Positions 27,370 through 36,519 are shown, numbered from the stretch's first letter. The stretch is 64,000 bases of DNA from Mycobacterium sp. DL440 (GCF_011745145.1 NZ_CP050191.1:2619054-2683053), one strand, 5' to 3'. Notes: generated from the letters alone by a model not told the origin. Made by a program: numbers and translations.

Positions 27370-28104
27370 CTACTCGCCCGCGACCAACAGCCTCAGCTTT
27401 CGGGCGTTGCGCACTGCGTGACCACCGAGATCGTTGTTGAAGTACACGACGACGCGGTGGTTGTCGCGGTCCCACCGGCGGACGCGCTGTGCCCACCGGT
27501 GCAGCTCGTCGTCGGAGTACGAACCGGCATACATGCGGTTGTGGTCGTCGCCCGGGCCGTGCATGCGGACGTAGACCAGGTCGCTGGTGGTCACCGGACG
27601 ACAGGTCAACCCGGGACCGCTCATCACGACGTAGGCGGCGCCGAAGCGTTCCAACAGCCGGAACACGGAGGGCTTGTGCCACGACGGGTGTCGCAGTTCC
27701 ATCGCCACCCGGACCTCGCGGGGGAGTTGCAACAGGAAATCGGCCAGTAGTGTGTCGTCGCGCTCGAGGGCGGGGTGAAGCTGGACCAGCAGGGCTTCGT
27801 TGTGGGGGCCCATCAGTTGCCAGTACTGCTCGAACCGTGGGGTCCAGGGCTCCGGTGATCGCAGCCGCCGGTAGTGGGTCAACCCGCGGTGCGCCTTGAC
27901 CGACATGGTGAAACCTTCGGGCATCTGGTCGCGCCACCCGGTGAACGTCGTATCGGTGGGCCAGCGGTAGAAGCTGCCGTTGAGTTCCACGGTGTCGAAC
28001 TCACCGACGTAGTGGGCCAGCCTCGCATTCGCCCGGGTACCCCGCGGATAGAGCACCCCGGTCCAGTGGTCGTACGACCAGCCCGAGGTGCCGATCCTGA
28101 TCAT
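27370..28104 (-). CDS. DUF72-domain protein (TIM-barrel, YecE-like)
   Basis: A 244-residue DUF72 protein. Family motifs are IRIGTSGWSYDHWTGVLYP, TVELNGSFYRWPT, FTMSVKAHRGLTHYRR, and VRMHGPGDDHN near the end, with the conserved YFNNDLGGHAVRNARKL closing segment. The fold is a TIM barrel of unknown reaction, sometimes linked to iron-sulfur or RNA repair contexts. It sits between the lipoprotein and the flavin reductase in one operon. Confidence 0.85.
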   Translation of the reverse strand: MIRIGTSGWSYDHWTGVLYPRGTRANARLAHYVGEFDTVELNGSFYRWPTDTTFTGWRDQMPEGFTMSVKAHRGLTHYRRLRSPEPWTPRFEQYWQLMGPHNEALLVQLHPALERDDTLLADFLLQLPREVRVAMELRHPSWHKPSVFRLLERFGAAYVVMSGPGLTCRPVTTSDLVYVRMHGPGDDHNRMYAGSYSDDELHRWAQRVRRWDRDNHRVVVYFNNDLGGHAVRNARKLRLLVAGE

Positions 28105-28113
28105 CTGCCATCG

Positions 28114-28686
28114 CTAGGGGACGTCGGTGTAGTGCAGGGTGTAGCCCTCGGCGGAGAACGTGAAACCTCGGCCCGTCACCTCCCGCACGCAGGACACCCC
28201 GGACTGCTCCTGGACGTTGCAGCGGAAACCCGCCACCGCGAGCACCTTGCCGAACGGCAGCACGACTGCGGCCGATTGCGTGAAATCCGGCTGCGCGAGG
28301 TTGGCGAAATGCGCGTCGGCATCCCGGTCGAGAACCAGCGCATTCGGTGCTGCGCTCCCGCCAGTGGCATCGGGCACGGTCTCGGGGGCGCCCGTCACGC
28401 TCATCGTCGAGGCGCCACCCGCCGGTTGGCACCCGGCGCGGTCGCGAGGCAGGATCGCGCACTGCCAGCGCCCACTCGGGGTGCTGAAGTAGTAACCCTT
28501 GCGACCGTTGACCTCGATGGCGTATTCGGCGGCGTTGACCAGGTTCGCGGTCCCGAACTGCGGCGGCGGTGCGGTGCTGCTCGTGGGCGGGGGTGCGGCG
28601 GCATCGTCGGTGTTGACGACGGTTCCCGACGCGCATCCGGTGAGCGCAGCGGCGGCGGCGGCAACTACGACGAGGCAAGCCTTCAC
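28114..28686 (-). CDS. secreted lipoprotein of unknown function
   Basis: A 190-residue predicted lipoprotein. GTG 28686 gives a short signal VKACLVVVAAAAAALTGC with a lipobox ending at Cys18, followed by a Pro/Ser/Thr linker (APPPTSSTAPPP). The mature domain has paired cysteines (WQCAILPRDRAGCQ and RCNVQEQSGVSC) that could form disulfides, and the end FTFSAEGYTLHY. Longer in-frame starts would bury the signal peptide. It is 9 bases from DUF72 and opens the operon. Not recognised beyond this. Confidence 0.65.
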   Translation of the reverse strand: MKACLVVVAAAAAALTGCASGTVVNTDDAAAPPPTSSTAPPPQFGTANLVNAAEYAIEVNGRKGYYFSTPSGRWQCAILPRDRAGCQPAGGASTMSVTGAPETVPDATGGSAAPNALVLDRDADAHFANLAQPDFTQSAAVVLPFGKVLAVAGFRCNVQEQSGVSCVREVTGRGFTFSAEGYTLHYTDVP

Positions 28687-28780
28687 GACGCAAGACCCTA
28701 GCCAACTGTCGCGGCGGCGGGAACGGTAGCGTCGACTTACCGTGACTCCCGACGTGCGCCCGGCCGCGCGGCTGCTGCGC

Positions 28781-29032
28781 TCACGTCGCAACGCACACAT
28801 CGGCGCCCAGTAGCAGGACCGGCCACAGCAGCGTCACCTGGCCGAAGGCCACCAGATCGGCGCCGGCCGGAAACTTGGTCAGCAGGCTCGACTCGATCAA
28901 CTGCACCTGTTCGGGATGGAAGAACGTCCAGACCAGTCCGATTACCAGGTAGGGCAGGGCCAGCCACATCAAGGTCTCGAGCATCTGCTCGACGCTGACC
29001 CGGTGGCCCAGGATCCGCTGGATCCGGTTCAT
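28781..29032 (-). CDS. small two-helix membrane protein (paralogue of the gene at 29913)
   Basis: An 83-residue membrane protein with one strong helix LMWLALPYLVIGLVWTFFH and a second near VTLLWPVLLLGADVC. It aligns throughout with the 74-residue protein at 29913-30137: both have R-x-I-LG, ALPYLVIGLVW or VPYLLIGLIW, then WPVLL and a VC end. ATG 29032 overlaps the stop of the MpaB-like gene (TGATG). It is the last gene of the three-gene operon. No function known; a membrane partner for the oxygenase-like protein is inferred. Confidence 0.7.
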   Translation of the reverse strand: MNRIQRILGHRVSVEQMLETLMWLALPYLVIGLVWTFFHPEQVQLIESSLLTKFPAGADLVAFGQVTLLWPVLLLGADVCVAT

Positions 29033-29898
29033 CAGATCAGCGCCTTGTCGGCCGCCGTCCGCCGGCGCACGTCGGCAAGCAGCAGATAACTGCCGCCCTG
29101 GCGGATGAACACCGGCAGGAACCGGTTGCCGAATACCACGGCCAGGAACAGCCATTCGAACAATCGCTGCCGGCCCCGGCCCCAACCGAAGCCGACGGCT
29201 TCTCGGAACACCGGCGCCAGAAATCCGGTGGTCAGGAATTTCAGCAGCGGCCGGAACGGTATTCGCAGCAGCGGGTTGATCATCCGCAGGTCCACCAGAT
29301 CGTGCAGATACCGCCTGACGACGTCGTCCATCTGGACCCGCCTGCACTCGGTGTCCCAATAGGTGTCGAAATCGGACCGCGTCGGCGGCCACTGCTGCTC
29401 GCTGACCTGAAGAGTGGTGCCCAGCGTGGCGGCGGATTGATAGAACTGCTCGGCCTGCGCGTCGGTCATCTGGCCCCGCAGCAGTTGATAGACATCTTCG
29501 AGCCCGACGAACAGGCAGGCGGCCACCCACATCTGCAGGTCGCGGTCGAAGGCGTTGTACTGCACGGGACTTGCCGGGCCGGACCGGACCTGCCGGTGTG
29601 CCACGTCGACCGCATCGCGGAACGCCGCCCGGTCCTCGGAATTGCCGAGGATCGCGACCGCCAGATAGCTCAAGGTGGTGCGGGCGCGTTTCCATGGATG
29701 CTTGAGCAGATTGCCGGAATCCACGGTGCTCTCCACAACGCCGTAGCCGACGCCGGGTGCGGACAGCTGCATGATCACGTTGGCTGCGCCCGCGGCGAAG
29801 CCCCAGAGGTCCATCGCATCGGCGATGGTGACGTCGTCGTCGGACCAGCGCGCGGTGCGCCGAGTGATCGAGATCCGGTTGGCGGGGATGGAATTCAT
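29032..29898 (-). CDS. MpaB/rubber-oxygenase-like (DUF2236) protein
   Basis: A 288-residue helical protein of the DUF2236/MpaB family, whose characterised members (latex-clearing proteins, mycophenolic-acid MpaB') are oxygenases, heme-linked in the case of Lcp. The family region around ANVIMQLSAPGVGYGVVEST and the His-containing KHPWKRARTTLSYLAVA is present; an acidic DRDLQMWVAACLFVG follows. No signal peptide is obvious; a hydrophobic C-terminal region LFEWLFLAVVFGNRFLPVF may attach it to the membrane. ATG 29898 is the start. It is flanked on both sides by small paralogous membrane proteins. The substrate is unknown. Confidence 0.75.
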   Translation of the reverse strand: MNSIPANRISITRRTARWSDDDVTIADAMDLWGFAAGAANVIMQLSAPGVGYGVVESTVDSGNLLKHPWKRARTTLSYLAVAILGNSEDRAAFRDAVDVAHRQVRSGPASPVQYNAFDRDLQMWVAACLFVGLEDVYQLLRGQMTDAQAEQFYQSAATLGTTLQVSEQQWPPTRSDFDTYWDTECRRVQMDDVVRRYLHDLVDLRMINPLLRIPFRPLLKFLTTGFLAPVFREAVGFGWGRGRQRLFEWLFLAVVFGNRFLPVFIRQGGSYLLLADVRRRTAADKALI

Positions 29899-29912
29899 GT
29901 GGAGTCTCCCCG

Positions 29913-30137
29913 TCAGTTCATGCACACGTTGGTGAACAGCAGGACCGGCCAGGACACGATGGAGCCCAGGAAGGACACCACGGCGTCGGCACCGTGCATT
30001 CCGGCCAGGTGGCTGGTGTGGGTGAGCGACCAGATCAGGCCGATGAGCAGATAGGGGACCGCGAGGATGATGGCGGTTCCGATCCACTCGGCGATGGTCA
30101 TCTGGAAGCCGAGAATCTTGCGTACTGCGGTCAACAT
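29913..30137 (-). CDS. small two-helix membrane protein (paralogue of the gene at 28781)
   Basis: A 74-residue membrane protein that begins the operon, 14 bases before the MpaB-like gene. Helix one is GTAIILAVPYLLIGLIWSL; helix two SIVSWPVLLFTNVC ends with the same Cys as its paralogue. ATG 30137. The sequence pairing of the two membrane proteins suggests duplication around the oxygenase gene and a heteromeric membrane complex. Confidence 0.7.
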   Translation of the reverse strand: MLTAVRKILGFQMTIAEWIGTAIILAVPYLLIGLIWSLTHTSHLAGMHGADAVVSFLGSIVSWPVLLFTNVCMN

Positions 30138-30206
30138 GTGAAGTGCGCCCCCGTCGTTGTCAGACGGCTTCTATGTTAATGGTGATTCTCACCGGCGTCC
30201 CGGAAA

Positions 30207-30539
30207 CTATTTGGGCGGCAGGCTCTTGGCGTAGTCGATACCGCGGGCGACCCACGTTTGGAGCTGGCGTCTGGTCTTGATGCCCGGGCCCGCGATCCGC
30301 AGCCATCCCCGCATCTCCCGGCCACCCATGACCATCGGCTCGACATGGGCACGCTGCAGCAGTGTGTCGCTGTCGGCCCGCGCGACCCGCACCATCAGGC
30401 CGCCCTCGCGGCTGGCCGCGACGGCCATGTTGCCGTTGATCAGGAACGCCAACCCACCGAACATGCGCTTCTCGTCGAGACCGCTCTCGGTTGCCGTCAA
30501 TTCGCGGATACGGTCGGCCAGATCGGCGTCGAAGGCCAT
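30207..30539 (-). CDS. TfoX N-terminal-domain protein
   Basis: A 110-residue single TfoX/Sxy N-terminal domain. Typical are RMFGGLAFLINGNMAVAAS and GLMVRVARAD, and a helical end RQLQTWVARGIDYAKSL. In Gammaproteobacteria the family regulates competence; in actinobacteria these single-domain proteins have no assigned role. It is separated by one base from the deazaflavin reductase gene, so both belong to the permease operon. Confidence 0.82.
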   Translation of the reverse strand: MAFDADLADRIRELTATESGLDEKRMFGGLAFLINGNMAVAASREGGLMVRVARADSDTLLQRAHVEPMVMGGREMRGWLRIAGPGIKTRRQLQTWVARGIDYAKSLPPK

Positions 30540-30540
30540 G

Positions 30541-30930
30541 TCAGTCGAGGTCGATGCGGAGGGTGAGCAGATCGCTGCCCATGGCGCGGACCACCGCGCT
30601 GTTGAGCGTCGGCAGCTCTGTCAGTCTTGCGACCGGGTCGTCGTCGGGCAGCAGGTGCGCCGTCCCCGTCCGCCAATGCCCGTTGATCCGGAGCCGCACA
30701 GCGGGATTGGCCTTGATGTTGAGCACGTAATGGGACCGGTCGCCGTGCTCGGAGACCATCCAGAACTGATCGCCGATCACCCGGCCGCCCACGGCGGTGT
30801 GCCGCGGTTGGCCGGATTTGCGGCCGACGGTCTCCAGCATGGTGACGGGCAGCTGGCGCCCGACCGGGTTGACGATGCGGCGTTGGGCGCCGTGGACGAT
30901 GCGTCGCTTCAGATCACGAAGATCCACCAT
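30541..30930 (-). CDS. F420 (deazaflavin)-dependent nitroreductase-family protein
   Basis: A 129-residue Ddn-like split-barrel protein. LETVGRKSGQPRHTAVGG is the F420 phosphate-binding pattern of the family, and FWMVSEHGDRSHYVLNIKANP gives the characteristic barrel strand. Members use F420H2 to reduce quinones, nitroimidazoles or other substrates. It sits 19 bases after the permease. The physiological substrate cannot be told from sequence. Confidence 0.85.
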   Translation of the reverse strand: MVDLRDLKRRIVHGAQRRIVNPVGRQLPVTMLETVGRKSGQPRHTAVGGRVIGDQFWMVSEHGDRSHYVLNIKANPAVRLRINGHWRTGTAHLLPDDDPVARLTELPTLNSAVVRAMGSDLLTLRIDLD

Positions 30931-30949
30931 GACGCAACCCTAGCGACCG

Positions 30950-32380
30950 TCAGTCAGAATCCTTCGACTCGAGATCGGCGTGGAAGGCGGCTTCGCGGGC
31001 CAGATGTCCGGGGCGACGCCGCAGCACCAACCAGGCGATACCCAGAACCAGGAACCACGCCGGCGTCACCAGTTCGGCCTGCAGGGTGTCTGCCTTCTGG
31101 GTGAACGCCCACAGCAGGAAGGCGAAGAAGGCCAGGACGACGTAACACATCACGACACCGCCGGGCATCTTGAACTTCGACGCCTCGTGCAGTTCCGGCC
31201 GGCGTTTGCGGTACACGAGGTAGCTGACCAGGATGATCGTCCAGACGAAGATGAAGCACAGCGACGAGATGGTGGTGACCAAGGTGAACGCCGCGACGAT
31301 CGAGTCGCCGGCAGCAACCATGACCACGCCGGTCAGCAGGAACACCCCCGACAGGAACAACGCGTTGGCGGGCACGCGCCGGGAGGTGAGCCGGCCGAAC
31401 AGGGTGGGTGCGTCACCTTCGGTGGCCAGGCCGTAGACCATCCGGGAGGTCGAATAGATGCCGGAGTTGGCTGACGACGTCGCCGAGGTGAGCACCACGA
31501 AGTTGACCACCGACGCGGCGATTCCCAGGCCCGCGAGGCTGAACATGGCCACGAACGGGCTGAGGCTGGGGTCGATCTCGCGCCACGGTGTGACCGCGAT
31601 GATGATGGTCAGAGCGGCGACATAGAAGAGCATGACGCGCACGGGGATCGAGTTGATCGCCTTGGGCAGGTTGCGTTCCGGGTCCTTGGCCTCGGCGGCG
31701 GTGGTGCCCACCAACTCGATTCCAACGAATGCGAAAGTCGCGATCTGGAACCCGGCCACGAATCCCATTGGGCCGGTGGGGAAGAAGCCGCCGTCGTTCC
31801 ACAGGTTGGCGAAGGATGCTTCGGCGCCCGTGGGTGCCTTGAAGTGGGTGAAGATCATCACGAGGCCGATGACGATCAACGTCACGATCGCGACGATCTT
31901 GATCAAGGCGAACCAGAACTCGGTCTCACCGAAGGCCCGCACGGTCGGCAGGTTCAGTCCGATGAGCACCACGACCGTGGCCAGTGCCGGTATCCACAGC
32001 GGCAGGTCCGGCCACCAGAAGGACACGTACCCAGCGATCACCACGACGTCGGCGACACCGGTGACGATCCAGCAGAACCAGTATGTCCAGCCGGTGAAGA
32101 ACCCCGCCCACGGGCCGAGCAGGTCTGCGGCGAAATCCGCGAACGACTTGTAATGCAGGTTGGACAGCAGCAATTCGCCCATGGCCCGCATGACGAAGAA
32201 CAGCATGAAGCCGATGATCATGTAGACGAAGAGCACCGACGGGCCGGCCAGCGAAATGGTCTTGCCGGAACCCATGAACAGGCCCGTTCCGATCGCTCCG
32301 CCGATCGCGATCAGCTGGATGTGCCGGTTCGACAGCTGACGGGAAAGGTGCCGTTCGTCCGTGGATGTATCTGACGTCAC
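30950..32380 (-). CDS. amino-acid permease (APC/AAT family, CycA/AnsP-like)
   Basis: A 476-residue transporter with about twelve hydrophobic helices. LSNRHIQLIAIGGAIGTGLF is the AAT-family signature at residues ~15-34, followed by MGELLLSNLHYKSFADFA. D-Ser/D-Ala/Gly (CycA) and Asn/GABA transporters share this pattern, so the substrate is left open. It begins the operon running on into the F420-linked and TfoX genes. Confidence 0.88.
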   Translation of the reverse strand: MTSDTSTDERHLSRQLSNRHIQLIAIGGAIGTGLFMGSGKTISLAGPSVLFVYMIIGFMLFFVMRAMGELLLSNLHYKSFADFAADLLGPWAGFFTGWTYWFCWIVTGVADVVVIAGYVSFWWPDLPLWIPALATVVVLIGLNLPTVRAFGETEFWFALIKIVAIVTLIVIGLVMIFTHFKAPTGAEASFANLWNDGGFFPTGPMGFVAGFQIATFAFVGIELVGTTAAEAKDPERNLPKAINSIPVRVMLFYVAALTIIIAVTPWREIDPSLSPFVAMFSLAGLGIAASVVNFVVLTSATSSANSGIYSTSRMVYGLATEGDAPTLFGRLTSRRVPANALFLSGVFLLTGVVMVAAGDSIVAAFTLVTTISSLCFIFVWTIILVSYLVYRKRRPELHEASKFKMPGGVVMCYVVLAFFAFLLWAFTQKADTLQAELVTPAWFLVLGIAWLVLRRRPGHLAREAAFHADLESKDSD

Positions 32381-32442
32381 ACCGTGAAGGATTGCAGGCG
32401 GGGAGATGACGGCTGCAGCCAGCCCGGCAATTTCCTCGGCTG

Positions 32443-32860
32443 CTAACCCAATATCGGGAACCGGCGATGTGAGGCGAGCCGGTTCAGGGCCGTCTGCATG
32501 ACTTCTCGGATATGCGAGTCGACGACGCCGACATCGGGATCGGCGCCGAACCGTGCGGTGATGTCGATCGGAGGCAGGACCTCGGTGACGACTTTGGTCG
32601 GCAGGGGCAGGTTGGGCGGCACGATCGGGACCCCGGCGGCGAGCGCGGTGCGGACGTATCCGGTTCGCCCGTTGAAGTCGATGGTGTTCGCCTCGGCGGT
32701 GGGGCGGTAGGCGTCGTAATCCCCGCCGGGAAACACCAGTACGACCGCGCCGGAATGCAGGGCCGCCGCGGCGTTCTCACCACTTCGCGATCGGACCCGC
32801 CAACGACTTCACCTGCTGTGTGACGACAGCGTCCCATTGGTCGAGCTCGGTTTCGTCCAT
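32443..32860 (-). pseudogene. lysophospholipid acyltransferase remnant with internal deletion and frameshift
   Basis: ATG 32860 (ribosome site GGGAG 6 bases before) opens MDETELDQWDAVVTQQVKSL and stops after 27 residues (TGA 32779-32777). In a different frame the C-terminus resumes at GENAAAALHSGAVVLVFPGG and continues DYDAYRPTAEANTIDFNGRT to the family end LASHRRFPILG. Compared with the ~280-residue mycobacterial family, roughly 90 residues with the NHxxxxD catalytic motif are missing between the two parts, and GVPIVPPNLPLPTK looks like a second, in-frame deletion. The enzyme cannot work. The deletion sizes are from family memory. Confidence 0.8.
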
Positions 32861-32928
32861 GGGCGCTCCCGTCGTTGGGTCGGACAAGGGGTACCCAGGC
32901 TGCTGTCCGTCGTATCGCCCTCACACCA

Positions 32929-32973
32929 AGACGTCCGCCGTGATGACTTCGGGCGTCACCACGGCGGACGTCT
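32929..32973 (-). terminator. lon terminator
   Basis: Perfect 14-base-pair stem AGACGTCCGCCGTG / CACGGCGGACGTCT with a 17-base loop, 17 bases past the lon stop. No U run, so it is an I-shaped terminator of the type common in mycobacteria. Confidence 0.75.
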
Positions 32974-32989
32974 GTCGGCGCAGCGGTTG

Positions 32990-35317
32990 TTACGCGGCGG
33001 CCGTCGCCGCCTCTCGGGCCGGCTCCAGCGCCGCCACGAGGATGTCGGCCACGTCGGTCATGGGCCGAACGTCGAGCACCGCCAGCACTTCAGTGGGCAC
33101 GTCGTCCAGATCGGGTTCGTTGCGCGCCGGGATGAACACCGTCCTCAGGCCCGCACGTTGCGCCGCCAGCAGCTTCTGCTTGACGCCGCCGATCGGCAGT
33201 ACCCGGCCGTTCAGCGTGACCTCACCGGTCATACCGACATCGCCGCGCACCTGTCGACCGGTGGCCATGGACACCAGTGCGGTCACCATGGTGACGCCGG
33301 CCGAAGGACCGTCCTTCGGAACCGCACCCGCGGGGACGTGCACGTGGATCTGGCGGTCCAGTGCCAACGGGTCGACGCCCAACTGCTCGGCGTGGGCCCG
33401 CACGTAGGACAGCGCGATCTGCGCCGATTCCTTCATGACGTCGCCCAGCTGACCCGTCAGCTTCAGGCTCGGTTCGCCGTCGTTCCCGTTGGCCTCGATG
33501 TAGAGCACATCGCCGCCCAGGCCCGTGACGGCCAGGCCGGTCGCCACACCCGGCACCGCGGTGCGCTCGTCGGACTCGGGGGTGAACCGTGGACGACCCA
33601 GGTACTCGACGAGATCGGGCTCGTCGATCGTGATCGGTGCACCGGCACCGGCCAGCTTCGTCGTGACCTTGCGCAGCGCCTTGGCCAGCAACCGCTCGAA
33701 CTGCCGAACGCCTGGCTCGCGGGTGTAGTCCGCAGCGATCTTGCGCAACGCCGCGTCCGTCACCGCCACCTCGGAATCGGTCAGCGCCGCACGCTCGGCC
33801 TGCCGGGGCAGCAGGAAGTCCCGGGCGATGGCGACCTTGTCGTCCTCGGTGTAACCGTCGATCTGCACCAGTTCCATCCGGTCCAGCAGAGCGGACGGGA
33901 TGTTCTCGATGACGTTGGCCGTCGCCAGGAACACCACGTCGGACAGGTCCAGGTCGAGATCCAGGTAATGGTCGCGGAACGTGTGGTTCTGCGCGGGATC
34001 CAGCACCTCCAGCAGTGCGGCCGCCGGATCGCCCCGGTAGTCCGAGCCCACCTTGTCGATCTCGTCCAGCAGCACAACGGGATTCATCGAACCTGCTTCG
34101 CCGATGGCCCGCACGACGCGACCCGGCAGTGCGCCGACGTAGGTACGCCGGTGGCCACGGATCTCGGCCTCGTCACGCACACCGCCCAGGGCGACGCGCA
34201 CGAACTTGCGACCCAATGCGCGGGCCACGGACTCGCCCAGCGAGGTCTTGCCGACCCCGGGCGGACCGGCCAACACCATCACGGCACCCGAACCGCGACC
34301 GCCCACGACGGCCATGCCGCGCTGGGCGCGGCGGGCCCGGACGGCCAGGTATTCGACGATGCGGTCCTTGACGTCGTCCAGTCCGTGGTGGTCGGCGTCC
34401 AGAATTTCGCGAGCGCCCTTGAGGTCGGTCGAGTCCTCGGTCCGCACGTTCCACGGCAGGTCGAGCACGGTGTCCAGCCAGGTCCGGATCCAGCCGGCTT
34501 CGGGGCTCTGGTCGCTGGAGCGTTCCAGCTTGCCGACCTCACGCAGGGCGGCTTCGCGGACCTTGTCCGGCAAGTCGGCGGCCTCGACCCGCGCCCGGTA
34601 ATCATCGGACCCCTCCGGTTCGCCCTCGCCGAGTTCCTTGCGGATGGCGGCCAGTTGCTGGCGCAGCAGGAATTCCTTCTGCTGCTTGTCCATCCCGGCT
34701 CGGACGTCATCGGCGATCTTGTCGTTGACCTCGACCTCGGCCAGGTGCTCGCCGGTCCACTGGATGAGGTTGCTCAGGCGCGTCGCTGTGTCCTCGGTCT
34801 CCAGGAGCTGACGCCTCTGCACGTCGGTCAGGTACGAGGCGTAGCCGGCTGTGTCGGCCAGGGCGGACGGGTCGGTGATCTTGTTGACCACGTCGACGAT
34901 CTGCCAGGCTTCGCGCCGCTGCAGCATGGCCAGCAGCAGCTTTTTGTATTCGGCTGCCAGGGCCTTGGTTTCCTCGGTCGTGGAATCTGCGGTGTCGGCG
35001 GCTTCTTCCACCTCGACCCACAGGGCCGCGCCCGGTCCGGTGGTTCCGGAACCGATGTGCGCGCGGCGTTCACCCCGGACGACGGCGGCTTCCGCGCCGC
35101 CGGGCATGCGCCCGACTTGCACGATCGATGCGATCACCCCGTGGGTGGGATAGCGATCGTCCAGGCGAGGCGCGATCAGCAGCTTGCCGGATTCGCTGGC
35201 CTGAGCGGCATCGACCGCCGTGCGGGCGGCATCGTCGAGTTCGACGGGCACCACCATTCCGGGCAGCACGATCGGCTCGCTCAAGAACAGGACGGGCACT
35301 GCGATTGGTTCAGGCAT
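32990..35317 (-). CDS. lon: ATP-dependent serine protease Lon
   Basis: A 775-residue Lon of full length. The N-terminal LAN substrate domain begins PVLFLSEPIVLPGMVVPVEL. The AAA+ module has Walker A AGPPGVGKTSLG (near 345) and Walker B VVLLDEIDKVGSDYRGD. The protease domain carries the catalytic serine in PKDGPSAGVTMVTAL and the lysine in GGVKQKLLAAQRAG. ATG 35317, preceded by GGAGG, is used. Lon degrades damaged and short-lived regulatory proteins. It is absent from M. tuberculosis but present in M. smegmatis, as I recall. Confidence 0.97.
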   Translation of the reverse strand: MPEPIAVPVLFLSEPIVLPGMVVPVELDDAARTAVDAAQASESGKLLIAPRLDDRYPTHGVIASIVQVGRMPGGAEAAVVRGERRAHIGSGTTGPGAALWVEVEEAADTADSTTEETKALAAEYKKLLLAMLQRREAWQIVDVVNKITDPSALADTAGYASYLTDVQRRQLLETEDTATRLSNLIQWTGEHLAEVEVNDKIADDVRAGMDKQQKEFLLRQQLAAIRKELGEGEPEGSDDYRARVEAADLPDKVREAALREVGKLERSSDQSPEAGWIRTWLDTVLDLPWNVRTEDSTDLKGAREILDADHHGLDDVKDRIVEYLAVRARRAQRGMAVVGGRGSGAVMVLAGPPGVGKTSLGESVARALGRKFVRVALGGVRDEAEIRGHRRTYVGALPGRVVRAIGEAGSMNPVVLLDEIDKVGSDYRGDPAAALLEVLDPAQNHTFRDHYLDLDLDLSDVVFLATANVIENIPSALLDRMELVQIDGYTEDDKVAIARDFLLPRQAERAALTDSEVAVTDAALRKIAADYTREPGVRQFERLLAKALRKVTTKLAGAGAPITIDEPDLVEYLGRPRFTPESDERTAVPGVATGLAVTGLGGDVLYIEANGNDGEPSLKLTGQLGDVMKESAQIALSYVRAHAEQLGVDPLALDRQIHVHVPAGAVPKDGPSAGVTMVTALVSMATGRQVRGDVGMTGEVTLNGRVLPIGGVKQKLLAAQRAGLRTVFIPARNEPDLDDVPTEVLAVLDVRPMTDVADILVAALEPAREAATAAA

Positions 35318-35560
35318 CAAAACCTCCAAAGTTCAGTCTGATGCGCTCAACCTTGCTGGGGTCAGGTTTGTTCCCGGTGCATCCGGTGTTGGAGTTCGCC
35401 GTAAGTGAACGACAGTTAGGCGGCGCGTTTGTTGATCACGATGTGGATTTCGCGGGTGAGTATCCGCAGGCCGCCGGATAGCGGCGGCGCCAAGTCTCGC
35501 TGCTGGAATGTTTTCGGGGCCGGCGCGGTCGTAGGAGGTGCGGATGAAGGAGAAACGATC

Positions 35561-36487
35561 ATGAGCAAGGCAGTGCAATTCGATGAATACGGCGAGATCG
35601 ACGTCCTGCAGGTCCGTGACGTGCCGCGGCCGGTTCCGGCCGCAGGCGAGGTACTCGTGGAAGTGCGTGCCGCGGGCATCAACCCCGGCGAGGCGATGAT
35701 CCGTCGTGGCGCGCTGCACGACCGGTTCCCCGCCACCTTTCCCTCAGGGCAGGGCAGCGACCTCGCGGGCGTGGTGGCTGAGCTCGGACCGGGAGTGAGT
35801 GGGTTCGACGTCGGTGACGAGGTGCTCGGATTCACCGACGAGCGCGCCAGCCATGCCGAATACGTGACCGCGCCCGCTGCCCAGCTGGCCCTCAAACCGC
35901 CCGCCTTGCCGTGGGAGGTCGCCGGATCGCTGTATGTGGTGGGTGCCACCGCCTACGCGGCGGTGCGCGCCGTGCGGCTACAACCCGGGGACACCGTGGC
36001 GATCGCGGGGGCTGCCGGTGGTGTCGGCGCCATCGCGGTGCAGCTTGCCAGGCGCGCCGGTGCCACCGTTCTCGGTGTCGCCGGATCCGCGAACGATGAG
36101 TGGCTGACAGCGCACGGCGCCATACCGGTCAATTACGGCGACGATCTGGCCGCCCGGCTCCGCGCAGCATCCCCGTCGGGTCGCGTCGACGCCTTCCTCG
36201 ATTTCTTCGGCGGCGGCTACGTGAAGCTGGCCGTCGACGAGTTGGGCGTCGCTCCCGAACGCGTCGACACCATCATCGATTTCCCGGCCATCGAGGAATT
36301 CGGTGTGCAGGGTGCCGGCAATGCCGAGGGGGCGGACATCGCGATCATCACAGAGTTGGCGGAGCTCGCGGCCAACGGGGAACTTGACGTGCCAATTGCC
36401 GGAGTGTTCGCCCTCGACGATGTCCGGGCGGCGTACACCGCGCTGGAAAAGCGCCACACCAGAGGGAAATTGGTGCTGCGACCGTGA
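35561..36487 (+). CDS. NADP-dependent quinone-oxidoreductase-like MDR protein
   Basis: A 308-residue zinc-free medium-chain dehydrogenase. GEVLVEVRAAGINPGEAMIR and the cofactor motif AIAGAAGGVGAIAVQLARRAG are family-typical, and the C-terminal GVFALDDVRAAYTALEKRHT marks the QOR group. ATG 35561 has AAGGAG 9 bases upstream. The preceding ~240 bases, between lon and this gene, hold the two divergent promoters; no further gene is seen. The substrate is probably a quinone or enone. Confidence 0.87.
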   Translation: MSKAVQFDEYGEIDVLQVRDVPRPVPAAGEVLVEVRAAGINPGEAMIRRGALHDRFPATFPSGQGSDLAGVVAELGPGVSGFDVGDEVLGFTDERASHAEYVTAPAAQLALKPPALPWEVAGSLYVVGATAYAAVRAVRLQPGDTVAIAGAAGGVGAIAVQLARRAGATVLGVAGSANDEWLTAHGAIPVNYGDDLAARLRAASPSGRVDAFLDFFGGGYVKLAVDELGVAPERVDTIIDFPAIEEFGVQGAGNAEGADIAIITELAELAANGELDVPIAGVFALDDVRAAYTALEKRHTRGKLVLRP

Positions 36488-36519
36488 CGGAAGACGTCTG
36501 CGCGACGTAGCATCCAACC

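Noticed and set aside
32837..35341. 834-codon forward frame opposite lon
   Set aside because: Lon is a full-length recognised protease on the minus strand; the forward frame has no family pattern.
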